A stretch of 64,000 bases of DNA from Enhygromyxa salina (GCF_002994635.1 NZ_PVNL01000119.1:1-64000), one strand, 5' to 3'. Shown: positions 17,105-27,668, counted from the first letter of the stretch. Notes: a model not told the origin generated them from the letters alone. A program made the numbers and translations.

Positions 17105-17119
17105 TGGCACGAACGACGC
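17105..17119 (+). promoter_or_regulatory. Weak candidate sigma54 promoter upstream of the second large kinase
   Basis: TGGCACG at 17105-17111 is a perfect -24 element, and GG-N10-GC spacing to 17118-17119 is correct. The -12 element is ACGC, not TTGC. It lies about 180 nt upstream of the kinase GTG at 17298, close to the hprK start on the other strand. Listed because the spacing is exact; the weak -12 keeps confidence low. Confidence 0.3.
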
Positions 17120-17297
17120 GGGGGTTACATCAGACCGCGCAGACGTCTCGGCAGCTCGCCGACCGCGGCCGTCTGCATGGCTTGGCGAGTGGTACTCGGC
17201 TGGACGCTGACTCGCAGCGGGAAAATAACGGCCATCGCGCGGGAATGACTGCGCCCGGGAGGCCCGGCGAGGTCCCGGGAGGTATTAGACTCGCCGG

Positions 17298-20200
17298 GTG
17301 CGAAATGAGCCCACGCGTGAGGACGCGACGCTTGCGCCCACTGGCTCGGAGTTCGGCTCGGAGTTCGGCTCGGTCGGTGGGCCTGGGTCGGACGACTCGC
17401 TCGGTGTGACCCACACGCGCGACGCGTCGGGCCCAGTCGCGGGCGCGAAGTCGGGTGGGCCCGAGATCGCGCCTGACAAGATCGCTCGGTTCGTCGTGCT
17501 CGAGCAGATCGGCCTCGGTGGGATGGGGGTGGTCTACGCCGCCTGGGATCCCACGCTCGACCGTCGCGTCGCGCTCAAGCTGGTGCGCGCGGATCGAGGC
17601 AGCGCCGACGCCCACGATCGACTGCAGCGCGAGGCCCAGGCGATGGCCCGGCTCTCGCACCCGAACGTCGTGTCGGTGTTCGACGTCGGTAGCCACGGCG
17701 AGTCGGTCTGGATCGCGATGGAGTACGTCGACGGGATGACCCTGCGGCGCTGGCTCAACAGCGAGGCGCGCAGCTGGGAGCGGATCCTCGAGCTGTTCCG
17801 CGCGGCCGGGGAGGGCTTGGCCGCCGCCCATCTCGCCGGGCTCGTGCATCGCGACTTCAAGCCCGACAACGTGCTCATCGGGACCGACGAGCGGGTGCTC
17901 GTCGCCGATTTTGGGCTGGTTCGACCGACCCACGACGGCTCGGCGCCCGGGCCCGCCGGCCCACCCGAGGACGACGAAGCCCAGGTAGACGCGCACGACC
18001 GAGCGCCGGAGGCCGAGCTCAGCTCGCTCGATCCAGATCTCACGGTCGGGGGCTCGACTCACGCGGCGACCGGCGTCACGACCCCAGCTGGGGCGCACCC
18101 GACCCCCGGTCGCGGTCGCGGCACCGCGCCGCTGACTCGGGCGGGCGCGCTGGTCGGAACCCCGCGCTACATGTCGCCCGAGCAATTTCAGCGCAGCCCC
18201 GCCGACGCTCGCTCGGATCAATTCTCGTTTTGTGTCGCGCTCTACGAGGCCCTCTACGGCTATCCGCCGTTCGCTGGAGCTCGCCTGTTCGAGATCATCA
18301 CAGCCGTGACGCTCGGTGAGCCGCGTCCGCCACCACGAGACAGCCCGGTGCCAGCGAGCATCGGTCGCGCGATCATGCGTGGGCTCTCGCGCGAGCCGAA
18401 CGAGCGCTTCGCCGACATGCGCGGCCTGCTCGACGCGCTGGCTGTCGAGGCGCCGCGAGACCAGCTCCATCGATGGCCGTGGTTGCTGGCGATCCTGGTC
18501 GCGGCGGGCCTGGCCGCGGCGTCGGCCGCGTGGCTCGTGACCAGCGGTGAACCCCAGCCGATCGACGTCTGCGAGAAAGGCCGCGCCCGGATCGCCGACG
18601 CGTGGGGGCCCGAGCCACGGGCCGCGCTCGCGCGCTCGTTCGGCGCGCTCGAGCTGAGCTACGCCGACACCAGCCTCGCGGCGGTCAGCGTCGGGCTCGA
18701 CCTGTGGTCGCGCGAGTGGGCGGCGTACTACGCCACCACGTGCGCGACCCGGCACGAGCAGTCGTCCGAGCTCTACGATCTGCGCATGGCCTGCCTCGGG
18801 CAGCGGCTCGAGCAGGTCCAGGCGTTCGTCGCGCTGCTCGGGCAGGCAGACGCGGAGCTCGTGAGCGAGGCCCCGCGCCTGGTCACGACGCTGCCGACGC
18901 TGGACAGCTGCGCCGACGTCGAGGCGCTGCGGGCGATCGAAGCGCCGAGCGCCGAGCTGCTCGAGCCAGTGCGCGGGCTTCGGGAGGCGCTCGCGCGTGT
19001 GCAGGCGCGGCTCGAGGCCGAGCGCCTAAATGGGCTCGAGGCCGAGCTGGCGCGGGTGCGTGAGCAAGCTGAGCGGATCGGCTACGAGCCGCTGCTGGCC
19101 GAGCTCGTTGGCGCCGAGGCCGGCTTCGCCGGGATCTCCGGCAACCGCGAGCGCGAGCGCGCCCACTTGTTGCGCGCCCATGAACTGGCCCTCGGACTCG
19201 GCCATGATCGGCTCGCGCTCGACACCGCGCTGGCGCTGATCCAGGCCGACAATTTCGGCCCCAACGAGCAGGGGCTCGAGCTCGCGCGGCGCTGGTCGAC
19301 GGTCGCCGCCGGGCTGTCTCGTCGCAACGGCCAGCCGGCGGACGCCGAGATCGAGCGGCGGCGCTCGCTGGGCCTGGTGCTCAGCCGCAACACCCACTAC
19401 CTCGAAGCGATCGAGCAGCAGCGGGAGGCCGTGACCCTGTCCGAGCAGACCTACGGGACCGAGCAGCTGCGCACGGCCGAGGTGCGCCTGGCCCTGGTGA
19501 TCGCGCTGGGTGAAGCGGGCCAGCTCGCCGAGGCCGGCACGCAGCTCGACGCAGTGGTCGGGGTGTTCGAGCGCGTCCTCGACCCCATGCACCCGTTGTT
19601 GCTCGGGCCGCTGCGCGCCCGCATGCTGCTGGCGCAGCAGGCCGGGGCGCTCGACGACGCGCTGATCGACGGACGACGAATGCAGAGCATCGCCGAAGCA
19701 GCCTTCGGGATCGCCCACGCGAGGACGCTTCCGACGCTGGAGGCGGTGGCTCAGATCCATGATCTGCGCGGCGATCACCTCGAAGCCCGCGAGCGCTTCG
19801 AGATGATCCTCGAGCGCAGCGGGCAGACGGCGACGCTGCAGTCGAAGCTCGGCATCAACACCGGGAACAGCCTGTGCTTCACGCTCTACAAGCTCGGCGA
19901 GCTCGCGCAGGCCCGCAGCATGTGCGAGCGGGCGCAGCTCGCGGCCGAGCGCGAGCGCGGGCCAGAGCACCTGATCGTCGCGATCATCCTCAACAACCTC
20001 GGCCTGATCGCGCGCGCCGAGGGTGACGCGCGCGGCGGGCTCGAGCATGATCGCCGCGCGCTCGCGATCTGCGAGGCCAGCGTCGGACCCACGCACCCGT
20101 ACACCGCGTACTCGTTGATCGGCATCGGTCAGGGGCTGCTCGCGCTCGGTCAGCCTGACTCGGCCCTCGAGCCGCTCACCCGCGCGCGAGCGATCCGTGC

Positions 20201-20414
20201 CGAGGTCGGGGATCCCGGCGAGCTCGGCGAGGCCGAGTGCCTGCTCGCGCGCGCCCGAATCGAGAGCGACGTGCTCGAAGCTGGACCCGAAGACGGTGAA
20301 GACCCACCCCCGCGCGAGCTGGCGCGCGAGGGGCTGGTCAAGCTACGCGCGGCCGGACCCAACTGGATCCCCCACGCGCAGGCTTGCGAGCCGCTGGCGG
20401 CTCGACCGGACTGA
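17298..20414 (+). CDS. Large transmembrane Ser/Thr protein kinase with C-terminal TPR-like array
   Basis: A paralogue of the kinase at 7803-10985, with the same order: kinase domain (about 62-385), one membrane helix (about 392-415), then some 600 residues of TPR-type helical repeats. Catalytic residues are intact: glycine loop I-G-L-G-G-M-G-V-V, Lys94, H-R-D-F-K-P (Asp186), D-F-G (204-206) and M-S-P-E-Q-F. The activation segment again carries a long insert (about 75 residues, Asp/Pro/Thr-rich) between D-F-G and A-P-E. The start is a GTG; no nearer ATG keeps the N-terminal tail. It is divergent from hprK and converges on hpf with a 3-bp gap. Substrates are unknown. Confidence 0.92.
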   Translation: MRNEPTREDATLAPTGSEFGSEFGSVGGPGSDDSLGVTHTRDASGPVAGAKSGGPEIAPDKIARFVVLEQIGLGGMGVVYAAWDPTLDRRVALKLVRADRGSADAHDRLQREAQAMARLSHPNVVSVFDVGSHGESVWIAMEYVDGMTLRRWLNSEARSWERILELFRAAGEGLAAAHLAGLVHRDFKPDNVLIGTDERVLVADFGLVRPTHDGSAPGPAGPPEDDEAQVDAHDRAPEAELSSLDPDLTVGGSTHAATGVTTPAGAHPTPGRGRGTAPLTRAGALVGTPRYMSPEQFQRSPADARSDQFSFCVALYEALYGYPPFAGARLFEIITAVTLGEPRPPPRDSPVPASIGRAIMRGLSREPNERFADMRGLLDALAVEAPRDQLHRWPWLLAILVAAGLAAASAAWLVTSGEPQPIDVCEKGRARIADAWGPEPRAALARSFGALELSYADTSLAAVSVGLDLWSREWAAYYATTCATRHEQSSELYDLRMACLGQRLEQVQAFVALLGQADAELVSEAPRLVTTLPTLDSCADVEALRAIEAPSAELLEPVRGLREALARVQARLEAERLNGLEAELARVREQAERIGYEPLLAELVGAEAGFAGISGNRERERAHLLRAHELALGLGHDRLALDTALALIQADNFGPNEQGLELARRWSTVAAGLSRRNGQPADAEIERRRSLGLVLSRNTHYLEAIEQQREAVTLSEQTYGTEQLRTAEVRLALVIALGEAGQLAEAGTQLDAVVGVFERVLDPMHPLLLGPLRARMLLAQQAGALDDALIDGRRMQSIAEAAFGIAHARTLPTLEAVAQIHDLRGDHLEARERFEMILERSGQTATLQSKLGINTGNSLCFTLYKLGELAQARSMCERAQLAAERERGPEHLIVAIILNNLGLIARAEGDARGGLEHDRRALAICEASVGPTHPYTAYSLIGIGQGLLALGQPDSALEPLTRARAIRAEVGDPGELGEAECLLARARIESDVLEAGPEDGEDPPPRELAREGLVKLRAAGPNWIPHAQACEPLAARPD

Positions 20415-20417
20415 CGC

Positions 20418-21038
20418 TCACGCGTCTTCGACGTGACCGCGGGTCTCGATGAGCCCGTAGTCTTCGTCCATCCTGTAGATCACGTTGATGTCGCCGGTCT
20501 CGGTGTTGGTAAATACCAAGAACTGCTTGTGCATCAGGTTGAGCTGCATGACCGCGTCTTGCACGGTGAGCCGCTCGGCGCGGAACTCCCGCTCGCGCAC
20601 GATGTTCGCGGTGGCCTCGTCGGCGACCGCTCCCGCCGCCTGTTCGGCGGCGCGGCGCCGCTCGGCCTCGACCATGGTCTCGGGCTCCTCGAAGGAATCA
20701 CCGGCCAGCACGGTCTGGCGAACCCGCGCGATCTTGCCTTTGTGGGGCTTGTGCGTGGTGATGCGATCTTTGTAGCGCCGGACCTGCCGCTCCATCTTGG
20801 CCAGCGCCATGTCGATCGAGCTGTACATGTTCTCGGTGGTCTCCGACGAGTGCAGCTGCAGGCCATTGCGCAGCGTGACGTCAAACTGCGCGATGTGGTT
20901 GATCTTCTCCACGGAGAAGGTGCAGCTGACCTTGAGAGGATCCGAAAAGTAGCGCTTGATCTTGCTCAGGCGCTCCTCTGCGTAGTTGCGCAGTGCATCG
21001 GATGAGTCCATGTGGCGGAACACGAATTGGGTTTGCAT
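20418..21038 (-). CDS. hpf: Ribosome hibernation promoting factor, long form
   Basis: Binds 30S subunits and promotes inactive 100S ribosomes in stationary phase. Residues 1-100 form the HPF/YfiA beta-alpha-beta domain (F-R-H-M-D-S-S-D-A-L, I-D-M-A-L-A-K-M-E-R-Q-V-R). After a charged linker, the C-terminal dimerisation domain ends with F-L-V-F-T-N-T-E-T-G and V-I-Y-R-M-D-E-D-Y-G. The 206-residue length identifies the long type. It follows rpoN on the same strand, the usual rpoN-hpf neighbourhood of proteobacteria, but a hairpin lies between them and the PTS genes that often follow are displaced by a kinase gene. Confidence 0.95.
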   Translation of the reverse strand: MQTQFVFRHMDSSDALRNYAEERLSKIKRYFSDPLKVSCTFSVEKINHIAQFDVTLRNGLQLHSSETTENMYSSIDMALAKMERQVRRYKDRITTHKPHKGKIARVRQTVLAGDSFEEPETMVEAERRRAAEQAAGAVADEATANIVREREFRAERLTVQDAVMQLNLMHKQFLVFTNTETGDINVIYRMDEDYGLIETRGHVEDA

Positions 21039-21155
21039 GTAGTGCTACCTCCGTATGCCGAATTGATGTTCGACTCCCTCGACCTCGCGGCGGCCTTGGC
21101 TAATCCCAAAGCGGACCTCGAAGCGAGAGTAGTGGGTGAAAAGGGGGTTTTCAGC

Positions 21156-21177
21156 GCGGGCGAGGCTCCTCGCCCGC
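21156..21177 (-). terminator. Perfect 10-bp hairpin between rpoN and hpf
   Basis: GCGGGCGAGG and CCTCGCCCGC are separated by 2 nt. The hairpin lies about 107 nt downstream of the rpoN stop and upstream of hpf. A short T-rich stretch follows only some 15 nt later on the minus strand, so it could be an attenuator or a processing stem rather than a strong terminator. Confidence 0.4.
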
Positions 21178-21283
21178 TATTGTCTTGACTGCCGGGCTCT
21201 GGGAGCTCGGGGTGGGGCGAGGTGTCGGGACAGGCGTGCAAGATGGCTGGCAGTTCGTGATGATCCTGATGATCCCGGTGCGC

Positions 21284-22822
21284 TCAGAATAGCTTACGTC
21301 GCTTTGAACTCGACAACAGGTGGAGCTGTTCTCGATATTTAGCGACGGTGCGCCGGGCGATCTTGATGCCGTCGTCGCGCAGCAGCTCGACCAGCTTCTG
21401 ATCGCTGTAGGGCTTCTTGGTGTCCTCGCCGTCGACCAGACGCTTGATCTTGTCCTTGACGGCCTCGGACGCGAGCTCGCCGCCGCCGCGCTTGGAGATC
21501 CCCGCGTTGAAGAAGTACTTGAGCTCGAAGATGCCTTGCGGCGTGTGCACGTACTTGTTGGTGGTCACGCGGCTGACCGTGGACTCGTGCATCTCGATGT
21601 CTTCGGCGACGTCCTTGAGGATCAGCGGGCGCAGGTGCTGCGGGCCCTTCTCGAAGAACTCGCGCTGAAATTTGAGGATCGACTTGGTGACCTTGAGGAT
21701 CGTGCGCTGGCGCTGCTGGATCGACCGGATCAACCACTGCGCAGAGCGCAACCGCTCGGTGATGTAGTCCTTGGCCTGGCCGCCGTCCCCCTTGCCCGGG
21801 CCCTTGCCGGCCGCACCCTTGCCGCTGCCCTTGCCCTTGGTGTCGGCGAGCATGGCGGCCTTGTAGTAGTTGGAGATCTTGAGCTTCGGCAGGCCGTCGT
21901 CGTTGAGGGTGACGAGGTACTCCTCGCCGATCTTGTGCACGTACACGTCGGGCGTGACGTACTGCGGCGACTCCGACACGAATTGGCGCGCCGGGCGGGG
22001 CTCGAGGCCCATGATGATCTTGGTGGCCTCGTAGACCTCTTCGAGGGCCTCACCGGTGTCGCGGGCGACGACGGGGTAGGCGCGCTTCTCGAGGTTGGGC
22101 AGGTGCTTGGCGATGATCGCGAGCACCAGCGGGTCGTCGATCGGGTGCTCGGGGTGGCGGGCCTGGATCCACAGCACCTCGGCGAGGTTGCGCGAGGCGA
22201 TCGCCAGGGGATCGAGCTGCTGGACCCGGCGCAGGACCTGCTCGACCAGCAGCGTGGAGCAGCCGAGGCGGCGTGCCATCTGCGGCAGCGTGACGCCGCG
22301 CAGATAGCCAGACGGCGACAGGCTGCGCACGATGTACTCGGCGACGTCTTCCTCGAGGCTGCTGAAATTCGACAGCCGCACCTGCCACATCAGGTGCTCG
22401 ACGAGGGTCTCCTCGTCGGCCATGGTCTGCTCGAGGCCAGGCAGGTCGTCGTCGGGGCGGACGGCGCTCGACGGCAGGGCGCCCGACAGCGAGTGGTGCT
22501 CGAGGTAGGCCTCCCAGTCGAAATTGTCGGCGTTGGGCTCGTCGGCCTTGACCTCTTGACTGGGCTGCTCGGCGGGCTTGCCCTCGCCCGAGTCGCCCTG
22601 CTGCTCGACGCCGTCTTGCATCTCCACGGCGGACACGGGCTCCTCGTTGGAGCTGCCCATCTCCTGGGACTCCTCGAGCAGCGGGTTCTCCAGCAGCTCG
22701 TTGCGCACCAGATCCTGCAGCTCCATGCGCGACAGCTGCAGCAGCTTGATGGCCTGCTGCAGCTGCGGGGTCATCACGAGCTGCTGCGACATTCGCAGCT
22801 CTTGGCGCATGTGCAGGACCAT
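21284..22822 (-). CDS. rpoN: RNA polymerase sigma-54 factor
   Basis: Directs RNA polymerase to GG-N10-GC promoters and needs an AAA+ activator. The N-terminal glutamine/leucine-rich region I is clear (M-T-P-Q-L-Q-Q-A-I-K-L-L-Q-L). An acidic region II follows (residues about 50-130), then the core-binding region and the RpoN box A-R-R-T-V-A-K-Y-R-E at about 489-498. The length of 512 aa is normal. A Gly/Lys-rich insertion (K-G-K-G-S-G-K-G, about residues 328-345) sits in the central region and is unusual. The gene is relevant to the FHA-sigma54 activator and the candidate sigma54 promoters in this window. Confidence 0.96.
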   Translation of the reverse strand: MVLHMRQELRMSQQLVMTPQLQQAIKLLQLSRMELQDLVRNELLENPLLEESQEMGSSNEEPVSAVEMQDGVEQQGDSGEGKPAEQPSQEVKADEPNADNFDWEAYLEHHSLSGALPSSAVRPDDDLPGLEQTMADEETLVEHLMWQVRLSNFSSLEEDVAEYIVRSLSPSGYLRGVTLPQMARRLGCSTLLVEQVLRRVQQLDPLAIASRNLAEVLWIQARHPEHPIDDPLVLAIIAKHLPNLEKRAYPVVARDTGEALEEVYEATKIIMGLEPRPARQFVSESPQYVTPDVYVHKIGEEYLVTLNDDGLPKLKISNYYKAAMLADTKGKGSGKGAAGKGPGKGDGGQAKDYITERLRSAQWLIRSIQQRQRTILKVTKSILKFQREFFEKGPQHLRPLILKDVAEDIEMHESTVSRVTTNKYVHTPQGIFELKYFFNAGISKRGGGELASEAVKDKIKRLVDGEDTKKPYSDQKLVELLRDDGIKIARRTVAKYREQLHLLSSSKRRKLF

Positions 22823-23025
22823 GAGGCACGATCACGTTAGCAGATCGGCTACACCACCCAAAGCGGGAAATCGGCTCGGGGTGCCCCGATCGTCGTCAAA
22901 TCAGCGGGGCCGCTGGGCGCGGATCGTGATCGCGCGGCTGATTGCGCTTGCGGAACTAGCGAGAGGGTGTTTGGCGATCGCCGGAGACCGACCAGCCGAC
23001 CGCCAGGATCAACCAGGATCGACCC

Positions 23026-24678
<1,653 letters not shown>

Positions 24679-24737
24679 GATCGGACAGCCGGGTCAAGCG
24701 CCGCGAGCTGACTCGCGGTCGACCCAGGTCCGCCGGC

Positions 24738-26273
24738 TCAGCCGCGGATCCGGACCGCTCGCTGCCACGCGGACATGTGGGGCTGATCAGCGCTCGCCGG
24801 GTTGCCCGAGCTGCGGCGGGCAGTCGCCACGCGTGAGACTACTGCGGCCGCGGCAGCCGCCGCCGCGCGTGAGTGATCCTCGGCGAGATCCGTCGCCTGG
24901 GTGAGCGCCGGATGAGCGTCGATGTAGTGAGTGTCAAACTCACCCGCGCGAAAGTCAGGCTCGGCGAGCACGCGCAGGTGAAAATTGATGTTGCACTCGA
25001 TCCCGAGCACGACCGTGTCTTGCAGCGCCCGACGCATCCGCTCGATCGCGACGGCGCGGCTGGGCCCCCAGGTCACGAGCTTGGCGATCATTGGGTCGTA
25101 GTGGCTCGACACCTCGCTGCCCTCGCGGACCGCGGCGTCGACCCGCACGCCCGGCCCTTCGGGCCAGCGCAGGCGCAGCAGCGGCCCTGGGCTGGGCAGG
25201 AAGCGCAGCGCGTCCTCGGCGTAGATCCGACACTCGATCGCGTGCCCATCCAGGCGCACGTCGGCCTGCGAGTATCCCAGGGGCTCGCCCGCGCACACCC
25301 GGATCATGTCCCACACGAGGTCGCGGCCGGTGGTCATCTCGGTGACCGGGTGCTCGACCTGCAGCCGCGTGTTCATCTCCAGAAAGTAGAAGCTCGGCTC
25401 GCCGTGCTCGTGCTCCTCGAACAGGAACTCGACCGTGGCCGCGCCCACGTAGTCGACGGCCTTGGCCACGCGACAGGCGACCTCGCCCATCGCCTGACGG
25501 ATCGCCGGGGTCATTCGCGGGCTGGGGGACGGCGCCTCTTCAATGACCTTCTGGTGCCGGCGCTGGACCGAGCAGTCGCGCTCGTTGAGGTACACGACCT
25601 GGCCGTGGCGGTCGGCCATCAGCTGGATCTCGACGTGGCGGGCGCCGAGCACCGCCCGCTCGACGAACAGCCGGCCGTCGCCGAACGCGGCCTCGGCCTC
25701 GCGCTGGGCCGCCGCGAACCCGCGCCGCAGCTGGTCGTCGTCGTTGACCACGCGCATGCCCTTGCCGCCGCCGCCGGCCGAAGCCTTGAGCATCAAGGGG
25801 TAGCCGATCTCACGGGCGGCCCCGAGCGCGGCGGCGACATCGACGAGATCTTCGCGGCCCGGCACCAGCGGCACCCCGGCCGCGAGCATCGCCTTGCGGG
25901 CCCGGACCTTGTCGCCCATCAGCTCCATCGCGTGGGCGCCCGGGCCAATGAACACGATGTTGGCGGCCTCGCAGGCGGCGACGAAGCTGGCGCGCTCGGA
26001 CAGGAACCCGTAGCCAGGGTGGATCGCGTCGGCCCCGGTCTGCCTGGCGGCGGCGATGATGTTCTCGGCCCGCAGGTAGCTCTGGGCCGACGGCGTGGGC
26101 CCGATGTGGACCGCTTCGTCAGCTCCGGCGACGTGCGCGGCGTGGCGATCCCCGTCGCTGTAGACGGCGACCGTGCGGATCCCGTGCTCGCGGCAGGTTC
26201 GAAACACTCGCAGGGCGATCTCGCCGCGGTTGGCGACCAGGATCTTGCCAAAGGGGGGCTTTCGCTCGCTCAC
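24738..26273 (-). CDS. accC: Biotin carboxylase subunit of acetyl/acyl-CoA carboxylase
   Basis: ATP-dependent carboxylation of biotin on a carrier protein. The fold is read from K-I-L-V-A-N-R-G-E-I-A at the N-terminus, H-P-G-Y-G-F-L-S-E, the ATP-grasp loop A-S-A-G-G-G-G-K-G-M, E-M-N-T-R-L-Q-V-E-H and I-E-C-R-I-Y-A-E-D. At 511 residues it is longer than E. coli AccC (449) because of an Ala-rich C-terminal tail ending A-W-Q-R-A-V. That makes an acyl-CoA (e.g. propionyl-CoA) carboxylase subunit possible. No biotin carrier or carboxyltransferase gene is adjacent. Confidence is high for the domain and moderate for the name. Confidence 0.85.
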   Translation of the reverse strand: MSERKPPFGKILVANRGEIALRVFRTCREHGIRTVAVYSDGDRHAAHVAGADEAVHIGPTPSAQSYLRAENIIAAARQTGADAIHPGYGFLSERASFVAACEAANIVFIGPGAHAMELMGDKVRARKAMLAAGVPLVPGREDLVDVAAALGAAREIGYPLMLKASAGGGGKGMRVVNDDDQLRRGFAAAQREAEAAFGDGRLFVERAVLGARHVEIQLMADRHGQVVYLNERDCSVQRRHQKVIEEAPSPSPRMTPAIRQAMGEVACRVAKAVDYVGAATVEFLFEEHEHGEPSFYFLEMNTRLQVEHPVTEMTTGRDLVWDMIRVCAGEPLGYSQADVRLDGHAIECRIYAEDALRFLPSPGPLLRLRWPEGPGVRVDAAVREGSEVSSHYDPMIAKLVTWGPSRAVAIERMRRALQDTVVLGIECNINFHLRVLAEPDFRAGEFDTHYIDAHPALTQATDLAEDHSRAAAAAAAAVVSRVATARRSSGNPASADQPHMSAWQRAVRIRG

Positions 26274-26333
26274 GCGAGCGGTAGCTTCGCGCGTGGCGGT
26301 GTCGGTGTCGAGCGCGTCGCCGGGTTCACGCGA

Positions 26334-27143
26334 TCACGCGATCGCGCCTGCCAGCAACAAGTGCAGACGACGCAGATCGTGGTCGGCCTGTGGTGGAAAC
26401 CAAAGCAGCGGGCGACCGACGAGCGGGACCTCGCTGGGCTCGGGCTCGGCGAGCTGACCGAGCTGGGCGCGGGCCAGCGAGCTGACCAGGTGATCGCTGC
26501 CCAGGCTGGGGATCTCGGTCGCGCTGCGCAGTCGCTCGCGCCGGGGCTCGCCGGCGAACGCGACGATCGTCAGGCGGCGCTCATGGCTGGGCGGCAGGCC
26601 GAGTCCGCGGGTCCGGGCCGAGCCCGCGCGATCGAGGCAGGGGACCGACGCGAGCAGGCGCAGCTCGTCGGTCGCGGGCTTGGGCGTGCGGGCGTACCCC
26701 GAGGTGATGACCGCGAGGCGCACCAGCTCGCCCGCGTCGCGGCCAACGAGGATCGACCCGATCCGGTGGAAGAACAGATCAGGCGGCTCGCGCCAGCCGA
26801 AGTACTCGGCGACCAGCGCGGCGACGCAGCGACGCCCGGTCTCGTCCACGCACCTGCCAAACAGGTCGAGCCCGCGGTCGATGCCATCGCGGACCCACGC
26901 CTCACGTGCGTGACGGGCCAACTCCTGGGCGAGGGCGGCCCCGGCCTCGAGCGCGCTGGCGCCGACCAACGCGCGGCCAAGCGCGACCGCGACGGCCGCA
27001 AAGAAGCGTCGGCTGCCCATCGCCTCGGCCTCACGGAGCGCATAGCTGGCGACCCGCTCGCAGATCTGTGCCGGCTGATCGTCGACGCTGAACTGCAGCT
27101 CGATCGGGGGCTGAGGCGCGAGACTCTGGGCAGCGTGCACCAT
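26334..27143 (-). CDS. Hypothetical protein, 269 aa
   Basis: I do not recognise a family. The protein is predicted soluble and mostly helical, with Arg/Ala/Leu-rich segments (A-L-R-E-A-E-A-M-G-S-R-R-F-F-A-A-V) and a histidine-containing stretch P-D-L-F-F-H-R-I. There is no signal peptide or membrane helix. The frame is long and free of stops, with the codon bias of its neighbours, so it is probably real. The ATG at 27143 is the only start between the previous gene's stop and the conserved-looking body, and a 9-bp tandem repeat abuts it. It is likely cotranscribed with the AT-hook gene 72 bp upstream. Confidence 0.6.
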   Translation of the reverse strand: MVHAAQSLAPQPPIELQFSVDDQPAQICERVASYALREAEAMGSRRFFAAVAVALGRALVGASALEAGAALAQELARHAREAWVRDGIDRGLDLFGRCVDETGRRCVAALVAEYFGWREPPDLFFHRIGSILVGRDAGELVRLAVITSGYARTPKPATDELRLLASVPCLDRAGSARTRGLGLPPSHERRLTIVAFAGEPRRERLRSATEIPSLGSDHLVSSLARAQLGQLAEPEPSEVPLVGRPLLWFPPQADHDLRRLHLLLAGAIA

Positions 27144-27146
27144 GAC

Positions 27147-27182
27147 GGTATCGACGGAATCGACGGGATCGACGGGATCGAC
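27147..27182. repeat. 9-bp tandem repeat, four copies, abutting a start codon
   Basis: Units read GGTATCGAC, GGAATCGAC, GGGATCGAC, GGGATCGAC. The array begins 3 nt upstream of the ATG (minus strand) of the hypothetical gene and occupies the place of its ribosome binding site. Confidence 0.85.
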
Positions 27183-27215
27183 AGGCGGGGCTCGTGTGAA
27201 CGGGAGAACTCGAGC

Positions 27216-27638
27216 TCACGCGGCGTCTTCGGCGACCGACAGGCTGGTCTGTTGCTTGCCGCTCTTCTTGCGCGGACGACCGCGCTTTTGCTTGGGCGCG
27301 AGCTTGCGGGCGTCGAGCTTGATGTCGGCGAGCGCGGCGCTGAGCGCCTCGTCGCCCTCGGCGTAGACGCTGGCGTACGCGTGGGCCCGGCGAACCTGCT
27401 CGAGCAGCGCCGCCTGGCCATCGTCGAGGTTGTTGCGGGCCGCTTGCACGGTCTCGAGCGCGGCGCACAGCTCCGCGCGGCGCCGCTCGACCTCGCCCGC
27501 GACCTCGCGCAGGGTCTCGCGGTCGAGGTCAGGGAACTGAATGTCCGCGAGGGGGCCCTCGAACAGGTCCAGGACAGCCTGAACGGGGTCTGGGGGTGGG
27601 GCTGCGGCGGCTCCGGAGGATTTCGAAGAACTAGTCAT
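27216..27638 (-). CDS. Small coiled-coil protein with AT-hook-like tail
   Basis: A 140-residue protein. After a Ser/Ala/Pro-rich start, residues 40-105 are charged and helical with heptad character (E-V-E-R-R-R-A-E-L-C-A-A-L-E-T). The tail carries K-R-G-R-P-R-K-K-S-G-K, an AT-hook-type minor-groove-binding motif. It may be a small nucleoid-associated or regulatory DNA-binding protein; this is inferred from the motif alone. A 9-bp inverted repeat covers the region just before its ATG, which suits autoregulation. Followed by the 269-aa hypothetical gene. Confidence 0.65.
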   Translation of the reverse strand: MTSSSKSSGAAAAPPPDPVQAVLDLFEGPLADIQFPDLDRETLREVAGEVERRRAELCAALETVQAARNNLDDGQAALLEQVRRAHAYASVYAEGDEALSAALADIKLDARKLAPKQKRGRPRKKSGKQQTSLSVAEDAA

Positions 27639-27640
27639 CT

Positions 27641-27668
27641 GAACACCTGCGTCTGTGTTCAGGTGTTC
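27641..27668. promoter_or_regulatory. Inverted repeat directly upstream of the AT-hook gene
   Basis: GAACACCTG, 10-nt spacer, CAGGTGTTC (perfect 9-bp arms). It begins 3 nt upstream of the start codon on the minus strand and includes the only plausible ribosome binding site. It could be an operator or an mRNA hairpin that masks translation. Confidence 0.55.

Noticed and set aside
20415..20417. Shared terminator between the second large kinase and hpf
   Set aside because: The convergent genes are 3 bp apart and no hairpin plus T run is visible in the flanking coding ends.
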